Below, piece after piece: positions 45,644 to 51,823 of a stretch of DNA of 64,000 bases. Source of the stretch: Alphaproteobacteria bacterium. Lineage in GTDB: Bacteria; Pseudomonadota; Alphaproteobacteria; Rhodospirillales; WMHbin7. The translations under genes were made by a program, and so were the position numbers. The notes under the pieces were generated by a model. The model ran no database searches and was not told where the DNA came from. It saw nothing but the letters and a program-made list of their open reading frames with translations. The stretch lies in the NCBI GenBank assembly GCA_015231795.1, contig JADGAX010000005.1, positions 126,154 through 190,153 on the forward strand, read 5' to 3'. Numbering within the stretch: position 1 is the first letter of the stretch; every line of letters begins with the position of its first letter.

Positions 45644-45913
45644 TTAGTCGGTGTCGGTCGAGCCGATCTGCGTCATGTCGTTAACGTCAACGACGCCAGC
45701 CGAATTCGACGTGACCAGGAACTGGCCCGCCTGCATCGTGCCGCCGGTCGCCACGTTGGCGATGATGATGTCGCCCACGCGCAGCATGTCGGCCGCCGCA
45801 TTGAAGTAGCCGTCGCTGTCCACAATCGAGGCCGCGTCGGCGGTCGTGTAATGCCAGAGCGTGAAACCGTTGGCGTAGGCCAGCACGCTTAAGTTCTTTG
45901 ACTGATAGGACAT
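45644..45913 (-). CDS. Capsid decoration/head-fibre-like protein
   Basis: An 89-residue beta-rich protein: KNLSVLAYANGFTLWHYTTA, YFNAAADMLRVGDIIIANVA. Small proteins of this kind sit directly after the capsid gene in many podoviruses and decorate the head surface. AAGGAG precedes the start. Confidence 0.8.
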   Translation of the reverse strand: MSYQSKNLSVLAYANGFTLWHYTTADAASIVDSDGYFNAAADMLRVGDIIIANVATGGTMQAGQFLVTSNSAGVVDVNDMTQIGSTDTD

Positions 45914-45925
45914 GTTCTTTTCTCC

Positions 45926-46744
45926 TTAGCTTTCCAGGCAACGCATCGAAACGACGCCCGAGGCGTCGATCAGGGCGGCGCCTTGGCTCATCATGTTCGA
46001 GACGAAAAAGGCGGCACGGTCGCCGTGCCAGGTGACGTCGCTGGTCACATCCTTGCCGATGGCGTGGCCGATGGCGGTCTTGTGAAACCAGTAGCAGTAG
46101 CGCACGCTGCCCGACTTGGTCAGGCCGGAATGCGGCATCCACAAGGTTCCCAGCCACTTCTTGGCCTGGGTGCCCTGCCAGGGAAGATCCTCGCCGCCAA
46201 CGTAATCGGCGTTCGAGAATTCTTCGATGGCCAGAAGGTCGCTCCACTGCTTCCAACCGACCACGGCGTAACGCTCGCCGTCGTCGGGCACATCGGAAGC
46301 CCCCAGCATTTCGAAGGCTTCCAGCACCTTCGCCTTGGTCAGCGCCGTCGTGCCGTCCTGGGCGTAATTGGTGCTGACGTCGAGCTGTGCGATGATCAGC
46401 TCATCCGACTTGCGGCCCAGCGCGTAGGCGCCCGCCTTGACCAGCACTTCCTTTTCCTTGGTGTTGGTCTTCAATTCGTCCAGATGGTCCAGCCAGTCGC
46501 CCGCATAATAGTCGTACAACTGGCATTCCACCTGACCGTGGTCGATGTTCATCACCGGCACATGGGCGTGACGCGCCTTGGTCGAGGCGATGCCCTTGCC
46601 CACCTTGGGAAAGACGCAAGACGAGCCGACGACGCTGTTCTTGCTGCGCACGGTGTTGCGAAGTTTCGATCCCATCAGCTGATAGGCGTTGTGGACCTCG
46701 GCTTCGTACTGTTTGACGTAACTGGATTCGATGTTGTTGCTCAT
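45926..46744 (-). CDS. Major capsid protein
   Basis: A 272-residue protein: SYVKQYEAEVHNAYQLMGSK, FPKVGKGIASTKARHAHVPV, YYAGDWLDHLDELKTNTKEK, YAVVGWKQWSDLLAIEEFSN. These are marks of an HK97-fold capsid family typical of small podoviruses. Length is short but normal for the group. Placed between scaffold-like and decoration genes. Confidence 0.85.
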   Translation of the reverse strand: MSNNIESSYVKQYEAEVHNAYQLMGSKLRNTVRSKNSVVGSSCVFPKVGKGIASTKARHAHVPVMNIDHGQVECQLYDYYAGDWLDHLDELKTNTKEKEVLVKAGAYALGRKSDELIIAQLDVSTNYAQDGTTALTKAKVLEAFEMLGASDVPDDGERYAVVGWKQWSDLLAIEEFSNADYVGGEDLPWQGTQAKKWLGTLWMPHSGLTKSGSVRYCYWFHKTAIGHAIGKDVTSDVTWHGDRAAFFVSNMMSQGAALIDASGVVSMRCLES

Positions 46745-46893
46745 GTCTTTGATCCTTGTTTGATCGGTTGAACGAAAAATGGCGCCGCTTGCGGGTTATG
46801 ACGCGCCGATCCGGTTTCGGCGCGCCGCCCGCAGCGGCGCCACAAACCCCAAGGCCCAAGGCTGGGTTGTCTTGAGGGCAATAAGGGGCGCGC

Positions 46894-47577
46894 CTAGTTC
46901 TGGCTGTCGTAGGCGCGCTTGAAGGCGTCGGTGACCTTGGCCATGTAGGCCGGGTCGCGGCTTTTCCAGTAGCGGGGATCGGCCACCATTTTCTTCAGCT
47001 CGGCTTCGTTGGCGGGCATGCCGCTTTCGGCCCCTTTCATGTTCAGCCCCGGTTCGCCGGAATTCATCATGCGCTCGAGCGCCATCACGCCCTCGGCCGA
47101 CGAACTCATGGCCTTGAACACGTCTTCGGGCAGATTGGCTTTGGCCCAAGCGGACAGTTGACGCTGAACCTCGGCGAACCTTTCAGGGCCGCCGAAATGT
47201 TGGTGCAGCTTCTCCTCGTGGCGCTGGCCATACATCTGCGCCGCCATGCCGTGAATGGTGGGCAGCAGGCGCTCGAAGGCCAGGTCATAGACAAGCTGCG
47301 CCTGCTCGTTGCTGAATCCCGCCGCATGCAGGCGCTTGTTCACCTCCAGATCGCAGCCGCACATCGGATGATGTTCGGTGATCGCATAGGCGTCGGGCGA
47401 GGCGGGCACGTTGGGACGCTGGCCGCCTTCCTGGCCGCGACGTCGCTCGAGTTCAATGTTGGAGCGGACGAGTTCCTCGAGACGCGGGCTTTGCGTGGCC
47501 TCGTCCCAGAATTTCTCGGGCAGAAAGCCGGGGCGGGCCTGCGCCTGGCTGGTTTGGTTGGCATTGATGTCGGTCAT
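46894..47577 (-). CDS. Scaffold-like head assembly protein with C-terminal YW module
   Basis: A 227-residue acidic, helical protein directly upstream of the capsid gene, the usual scaffold position. The C-terminal 38 residues (NEAELKKMVADPRYWKSRDP...DAFKRAYDSQN) carry the YW module found also in two other cluster proteins. The middle contains LHAAGFSNEQAQLVYDLAFE. It might guide capsid assembly and perhaps recruit partners through that tail. Confidence 0.75.
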   Translation of the reverse strand: MTDINANQTSQAQARPGFLPEKFWDEATQSPRLEELVRSNIELERRRGQEGGQRPNVPASPDAYAITEHHPMCGCDLEVNKRLHAAGFSNEQAQLVYDLAFERLLPTIHGMAAQMYGQRHEEKLHQHFGGPERFAEVQRQLSAWAKANLPEDVFKAMSSSAEGVMALERMMNSGEPGLNMKGAESGMPANEAELKKMVADPRYWKSRDPAYMAKVTDAFKRAYDSQN

Positions 47578-47579
47578 TT

Positions 47580-47831
47580 TCAGTTCTCCTCGGTTTCGAT
47601 GTCGAATGGCTGGCCCTCGCGGCCGCGGCGCACGAGAGACAGGATGTGGTTGACCAAGTGACGCTGGCCTTCCAGATGGCGCAGTTGGGCGATGCTGGAT
47701 TCGGGACCCAGATGTCGCTCCAGCGTGACCGCCTTCAGATGAGCAAGCGCTCTTGCGCCGTCGTCGCCGCGAAATGTCCTGGCGAACGTGCGGGCAAGAT
47801 CGGGGTGGCCGGTTCCGGGGCGATCGGTCAT
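47580..47831 (-). CDS. Bbp19-like phage protein
   Basis: An 83-residue protein: FARTFRGDDGARALAHLKAV, IAQLRHLEGQRHLVNHILSL and VRRG. This matches the small Bbp19 family of Bordetella phage BPP-1 and relatives, found after portal genes. Function unknown. Overlaps the portal gene by 4 bp (ATGA). Confidence 0.88.
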   Translation of the reverse strand: MTDRPGTGHPDLARTFARTFRGDDGARALAHLKAVTLERHLGPESSIAQLRHLEGQRHLVNHILSLVRRGREGQPFDIETEEN

Positions 47832-49402
47832 GGCACCCCTCCCTGAACCGGCCTGGCGTCGCTGGGCTGGGGTGCGACCGCGCCTTGCGCCATCCCGGTG
47901 ATCAGGGAGGTCAGGGCAGGATCGACGCCCGGCGAGGCGGGAGCGGCGCGCAACAGCTCGGCAGGCACGTTCAGCGCCTTGGCGAGCCAACGGGCGGCCG
48001 CTCCTAGATCGACGACTTGATTGGCTGGCGGCCCGAACGACATGACGGCGGTCAGCCATTGCAACGTATTCTTCGCATCCTCGCGCCCGCGTTCGTTGGC
48101 GAGCGGCGATTTGTAGATCAGCTCGATCTGATGGCCGTCGATGGACAGGCCGGGGATTTCGCCGCGCCGCTTCAAGATGGCGACGGCGCGCATCACCAAG
48201 GGCGTCAGCAATTCCGATTGCAAGCGTCCATAGGTGGCGCCCAACAGGCGCGCCATTTCCGCCGATCGTTCAAGCACCTCGGTCGCGGTCATGTTGGGCG
48301 CGTCGATCTGTCCCAGCCGGTCGGCCAACAAGGCGTGCGAAATGCGCTGGCGCAAATCGGTCAGCATCAGTTGCGAAATGTCGAAACGACCCGGCGTTTC
48401 CAAGGGCGTCAGGCCAGCCGACCCCACCGCCTTGGGAATGATCGTGCCCGGCACCAGCTTGATGTTGGCCGGATTGAGCACGCCGTCGTCATCGGCCTGC
48501 CAAATGCCGGTGACGGCGATGGTGGCGTTCTTCAGCACCAGTTCGACGACCTTGTTGGCGGTCTTGATGTCGGGCAGGCTTTTCATGACCGGCGAGCGGC
48601 CATAGACCTCGCCCGGCGCCTTCAGCCAGCGAAAATTGATGAAGGGCGACATGTCGAACCGCCCTTCGGCCAAGGTCGCGGCTCCGCCTGTCCCCTCGCC
48701 GTCCAGAATGGCGTGATAGGCGTAGCCGTGCCGTTCGGGCAGCACGGCTTCGACCACCTTGAAGCGCGCATCGGCGGCGTCCTTGCTTTTGCGGTCCATG
48801 CTTTCGGGCAATTGCGCCTTCGGAAATCGCTCGCGGATGGCGCTGATCGTCATCTCGCTCGAGCGGAAGGTGGTGTCGAGCCTGCCTTCCACGCTTTCCT
48901 CAAGTGCTAACTGCGCCAAGGGAATGGCGGTAAAGCGAAAGGCCGAGGCCGACCCCAGCGGCGCTTCCTCGAACAAAAGCGACGCCGTGCCCGCCGTGAC
49001 CAGATCGAGATAGCACTGATGCATTTCGATGGCGAAGTTCGACCGGTCGAAATGGCTTTGCAGGGCCGCTCCCGCCTTTTCAAGAACCGGGGCGGCGACT
49101 TCACGCTCTTCGGGCGTCAGGTCGGGACCAGCCGCCAGGCCGAACCATTGCGCCCAGGGCGGCGTCAGCTGCGCCAGCAGGCTGGCCGCCAACTGATCGA
49201 CGCAATCGGGCGCCGTGCCGTCGAACAGTCGGTCAGTGCGCTTGGCGCCGGGCTGCGACGACAGCAAGGGGCCGCCGCGCGACGGCAGCGCATAATCGTA
49301 ACATTCCTGCCAATGGCCTTCCCAAACATTGCGCCGCTCTTTGGCCTTTTCGAATCGCTTCAGCACGACGCGCTGCGCTTCGGGGTCATTCTGTTCGTTC
49401 AT
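47828..49402 (-). CDS. Portal (head-tail connector) protein
   Basis: A 524-residue protein of the T7 gp8-like connector family: RRNVWEGHWQECYDYALPSR, RTDRLFDGTAPDCVDQLAAS, LAQLTPPWAQWFGL, NFRWLKAPGEVYGRSPVMKS, RISHALLADRLGQIDAPNMT. It forms the dodecameric DNA gate of the head. The C-terminus is proline/glutamine-rich. Confidence 0.92.
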   Translation of the reverse strand: MNEQNDPEAQRVVLKRFEKAKERRNVWEGHWQECYDYALPSRGGPLLSSQPGAKRTDRLFDGTAPDCVDQLAASLLAQLTPPWAQWFGLAAGPDLTPEEREVAAPVLEKAGAALQSHFDRSNFAIEMHQCYLDLVTAGTASLLFEEAPLGSASAFRFTAIPLAQLALEESVEGRLDTTFRSSEMTISAIRERFPKAQLPESMDRKSKDAADARFKVVEAVLPERHGYAYHAILDGEGTGGAATLAEGRFDMSPFINFRWLKAPGEVYGRSPVMKSLPDIKTANKVVELVLKNATIAVTGIWQADDDGVLNPANIKLVPGTIIPKAVGSAGLTPLETPGRFDISQLMLTDLRQRISHALLADRLGQIDAPNMTATEVLERSAEMARLLGATYGRLQSELLTPLVMRAVAILKRRGEIPGLSIDGHQIELIYKSPLANERGREDAKNTLQWLTAVMSFGPPANQVVDLGAAARWLAKALNVPAELLRAAPASPGVDPALTSLITGMAQGAVAPQPSDARPVQGGVP

Positions 49403-49406
49403 GGTC

Positions 49407-49649
49407 TTATTCTCCCAATAGCGTTTTGCGAGCGCCCTCGCCGGGTGCGGGGGCCAGCACGCCGCGGCTGGAGGTGGCGATGGTGCCCGACAAGCCGGCC
49501 CGGTTGCGGGCCACGGCGGCCAAGCGCGCCTTGCGCTCGTCGTCGGCCGTGTTGTCGGCGACCGGGGCGGGCGTAACCGGCGGCAAGACGACCGGCGGCG
49601 GCGGCGGCGGCGGGGACGGCGGCAAGAAAATGCTCATGAAACCACCCAT
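49407..49649 (-). CDS. Small proline-rich virion protein
   Basis: An 80-residue protein with a polyproline stretch (IFLPPSPPPPPPPVVLPPV), an ERKARLAAVARNRAGLSGTI segment, and the ending RKTLLGE. Proteins with a '..p.p...A.r.r.G.a.til.g..G......KtLLG' pattern lie upstream of many podovirus portal genes. First gene of the late operon; AGGAG precedes the ATG at 49649. Confidence 0.8.
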   Translation of the reverse strand: MGGFMSIFLPPSPPPPPPPVVLPPVTPAPVADNTADDERKARLAAVARNRAGLSGTIATSSRGVLAPAPGEGARKTLLGE

Positions 49650-49690
49650 GACGAACTCCTTTGCTGTCGGCGCAGAGCGCCAGTGAAATG

Positions 49691-49720
49691 AAAAACCCCG
49701 CCGGATGGATTCCGGCGGGG
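49691..49720 (-). terminator. Leftward terminator just before the virion operon
   Basis: A 9-bp perfect stem (49696-49704 with 49712-49720) followed on the minus strand by five T. It ends 42 bp before the first late gene. Confidence 0.8.
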
Positions 49721-49739
49721 CTGGCATGCCAAGGACCTG

Positions 49740-49783
49740 AAAACCGAAAGGGGCCGTCCGCGAATGCGAACGGCCCCTTTCGG
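49740..49783 (-). terminator. Second hairpin in the late leader
   Basis: A 14-bp perfect inverted repeat (49744-49757 with 49770-49783) followed on the minus strand by TTTT. It lies between the late promoter and the first virion gene and could work as a terminator. Confidence 0.65.
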
Positions 49784-49867
49784 GAAACCTCTCCCTCTTC
49801 TGGTCAGCAGCGCCTCCTCCGAGGCTTATGATCCGCTGCGGTCGCAGTAAGGGCGGTAATGAGGCAG

Positions 49868-49896
49868 TATATACTCCGCATTTTTTGCGTCGTCAA
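49868..49896 (-). promoter_or_regulatory. Late-type promoter of the virion operon
   Basis: On the minus strand: -35 TTGACG (49896-49891), 17-bp spacer, -10 TATATA (49873-49868). The transcript would start near 49861 and run through a ~210-nt leader holding two terminator hairpins. Confidence 0.65.
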
Positions 49897-49910
49897 CGAC
49901 AATTATCGCG

Positions 49911-50321
49911 TTATAGGAACTTTTTTTGTTGGCGGCTGGCCGACGTCAAGCGGCGGTATAATTGCCAGGGCGTCAGCACCCATCCCGCCTTCAGCCCAAG
50001 CACGCGCTTGACCGCTTCGACGCAGCTATAGGGCCGCCATGGCGCGGCGGCGGGCTGCGGAGCGTCGATATCCGCCGGAATCAATCGGCACCCTTCCTCG
50101 CTGAAAACATCGAGCAGTTCGTAACCGACCTCGACCAGATCGATGCGCGTATGATGAGAAAGCGGATCGTAAACCACCCACTGCCCGCCTTTGCGCAACA
50201 GCAAGAAGCAATGGCGAAATCCCGGCTTCAACAGCTTAAGCCAGGCCAGCCCCGTATTGTTGCGAAAACCCACCCAGGCTTCGTCGTACGTGCTGTCATA
50301 TAAGGCGTTTTTGCCTGTCAC
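49911..50321 (-). CDS. Conserved phage protein with His-Cys motif
   Basis: A 136-residue protein: DEAWVGFRNNTGLAWLKLLK, PGFRHCFLLLRKGGQWVVYD, PLSHHTRIDLVEVGYELLDV. The buried FRHC and YDPLSH pieces hint at a papain-like fold, but no such activity is shown. GTG start overlaps the stop of the upstream gene (GTGA). It sits between the repressor region and the late promoter. Confidence 0.7.
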   Translation of the reverse strand: MTGKNALYDSTYDEAWVGFRNNTGLAWLKLLKPGFRHCFLLLRKGGQWVVYDPLSHHTRIDLVEVGYELLDVFSEEGCRLIPADIDAPQPAAAPWRPYSCVEAVKRVLGLKAGWVLTPWQLYRRLTSASRQQKKFL

Positions 50322-50686
50322 AGCACGATTCCCTTGGCCTTCAGCACGGGGTGCAGACGCAGCATCGCCTCCTCCCAGCAACGGGCGGCGGCGCGTTCAT
50401 CGACACGACCTTCCAGGGGCGGCGCCAGGCGCAAGCCGTAATCGCCCAGAACCACCAGATGGCGACGATCAAGCTCCCTGGCCTTGTAGAGCCGATCGAC
50501 CACCGCGAAGACGTCGTCGGGGTCGCACGGCCTGGGAACGCTGGCGTTGTCGGTCGAACGAAACTTGGCCCCTTCGAGTCTGGCGATCTGAGAACGGCAG
50601 TACCAGAACCATGCCTCCTCGGCTGTTTCGAAGGGCTGGGTTAGCGGCTCCGCCAGCGGTTTTGGCACGTATCGATAGAACGACAT
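50318..50686 (-). CDS. Conserved alphaproteobacterial protein next to the S24 regulator
   Basis: A 122-residue protein: TAEEAWFWYCRSQIARLEGA, VPRPCDPDDVFAVVDRLYKA, RHLVVLGDYGLRLAPP, ARCWEEAMLRLHPVLKAKGI. Similar proteins are common in alphaproteobacteria near phage or S24-regulator genes; function unknown. It is the first gene leftward from the divergent operator region, so it is an early gene. A role in late-gene control is possible but not shown. ATG at 50686 follows GGAGA. Confidence 0.75.
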   Translation of the reverse strand: MSFYRYVPKPLAEPLTQPFETAEEAWFWYCRSQIARLEGAKFRSTDNASVPRPCDPDDVFAVVDRLYKARELDRRHLVVLGDYGLRLAPPLEGRVDERAAARCWEEAMLRLHPVLKAKGIVL

Positions 50687-50703
50687 GCAAGTCTCCATCA
50701 CGT

Positions 50704-50769
50704 ACATTGTGGGAACATTGTCAAAACATGGTGGGCGCTTGACGTCAAGGGGAAAATTGACTATGTTCC
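50704..50769. promoter_or_regulatory. Divergent operator region of the S24 regulator
   Basis: The rightward promoter is TTGACG (50739-50744), 17 bp, TATGTT (50762-50767). Candidate operator units: direct repeat ACATTGT (50704-50710, 50715-50721) and an inverted pair GGAACAT (50712-50718) / ATGTTCC (50763-50769), the latter lying on the -10 box. A leftward TTGACA (50724-50719) overlaps the other end, though its -10 is unclear. Autorepression of the regulator and control of the leftward genes are inferred. Confidence 0.55.
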
Positions 50770-50816
50770 TACCTGTGATTGTAACCACAAGCCCTTGCGG
50801 GGGTTGGGAGGATTCC

Positions 50817-51449
50817 ATGCTGCGTCACGCCGATATATGGCATGCCATCGACCGTCTGGCTTTCAAGCACGGGCTGACGGCGTCCGGTCTTGCCCGCAAG
50901 GCGGGGCTTGATCCCACCACCTTCAACAAGAGCAAGCGCACCAGCCCCGAAGGCAAATTGCGCTGGCCTTCGACGGAAAGCGTGGCCAAGGTCTTGACCG
51001 CCACCGGCGCCTCGATCGCGGAATTCGTCACCATGATCGACAATCCCGACGAGACGGGCGCGGTGCAGCGCATTCCGCTGATCGGACTGGCTCAGGCCGG
51101 TTCCGACGGCTATTTCGACGATGCGGGCTACCCCACCGGCGCCGGCTGGGATGAAATCCCTTTCCCGGAAATGGGCGACAGCAAGGCCTATGCGCTGGAG
51201 ATCACCGGCGATTCGATGGAACCGCTTTATCGCGAGGGCGACATCGTCATCGTCTCGCCCGCCGCCCAGATCCGCCGCGCCGACCGCGTGATCGTGAAAA
51301 CCAACGATGGCGAGGTGATGGTCAAGCAGCTTTTGCGCCGCACCGCCAAATTCGTCGATCTGCAATCCTTGAACGATCAGCATCCCAACCGGTCCTTGCC
51401 GATCGAAGAGGTGGCGCTGATCCATCGCGTGGTCTGGGCCAGCCAGTAA
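50817..51449 (+). CDS. LexA-like S24 peptidase transcriptional regulator
   Basis: A 210-residue regulator. The HTH is LTASGLARKAGLDPTTFNKS (residues 20-39). The C-terminal self-cleavage domain has the scissile Ala94-Gly95 in LAQAGSDG, Ser133 in TGDSMEPLY and Lys170 in GEVMVKQLL, all the residues needed for RecA-induced cleavage. Such a protein could release the adjacent leftward genes after DNA damage. Similar regulators are also kept as core genes in many Rhodospirillales, so control of the phage cluster is inferred from position. Confidence 0.9.
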   Translation: MLRHADIWHAIDRLAFKHGLTASGLARKAGLDPTTFNKSKRTSPEGKLRWPSTESVAKVLTATGASIAEFVTMIDNPDETGAVQRIPLIGLAQAGSDGYFDDAGYPTGAGWDEIPFPEMGDSKAYALEITGDSMEPLYREGDIVIVSPAAQIRRADRVIVKTNDGEVMVKQLLRRTAKFVDLQSLNDQHPNRSLPIEEVALIHRVVWASQ

Positions 51450-51517
51450 CCTGACACAAAACCTAATTGTCACAATTATTCCTTGACGCGCTCAGTCCGG
51501 CAGGCCATCCTTCCGGC

Positions 51518-51823
51518 ATGGAGACGCTCGTTCCTCACCCCGACCGCCTGAACAGGCTGTCCTTGCATTACGATGGACCTCTTCCGCCCGAACGGTTGCG
51601 GCTTGCCTTGGCGCAATCCGATCAAGCGGCCGCCCGGGGACTGGCAATGGCGCAGGCTCGTTTCCTTGCCGCCATGGCCGGGTCTTCGCGCCAAGCGCTG
51701 GCGGGTGCTCGCCAGAAAATCGGCGTTGATTTGTGCGCCCTGGACAGGCTTCAGACGAATTTGAAATACGAGCGCGACCAAGCCGTCGGCTGGATCAGCC
51801 GGGCAGAGGCTTGGCCAGAATAA
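51518..51823 (+). CDS. Small hypothetical protein
   Basis: A 101-residue, mostly helical protein (METLVPHPDRLNRLSLHYDG; AQARFLAAMAGSSRQALAGA). No family recognised. Its last 29 bp overlap the end of the convergent 1036-residue gene. A TTG start 51 bp upstream is possible. Confidence 0.55.
   Translation: METLVPHPDRLNRLSLHYDGPLPPERLRLALAQSDQAAARGLAMAQARFLAAMAGSSRQALAGARQKIGVDLCALDRLQTNLKYERDQAVGWISRAEAWPE

Larger units (their letters stand above)
35432..50686 (-). mobile_element. Podovirus-type virion/lysis cluster (cryptic prophage or domesticated particle locus)
   Basis: Twenty-three tightly packed minus-strand genes: head (portal, scaffold-like, major capsid, decoration), short-tail genes (two tail tubular proteins, internal protein, fibre), large terminase and lysis genes. 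I see no integrase, excisionase, replication, recombination or RNA/DNA polymerase gene, no small terminase I can identify, and no large internal-core proteins. Both flanks are host-type genes. No direct repeat marking attachment sites was found by eye. The individual genes are listed separately. Confidence 0.85.

Noticed and set aside
35432-50686. RcGTA-type gene transfer agent
   Set aside because: The genes are of the short-tailed podovirus kind, not the siphovirus-like RcGTA set; any GTA role would be a separate origin.
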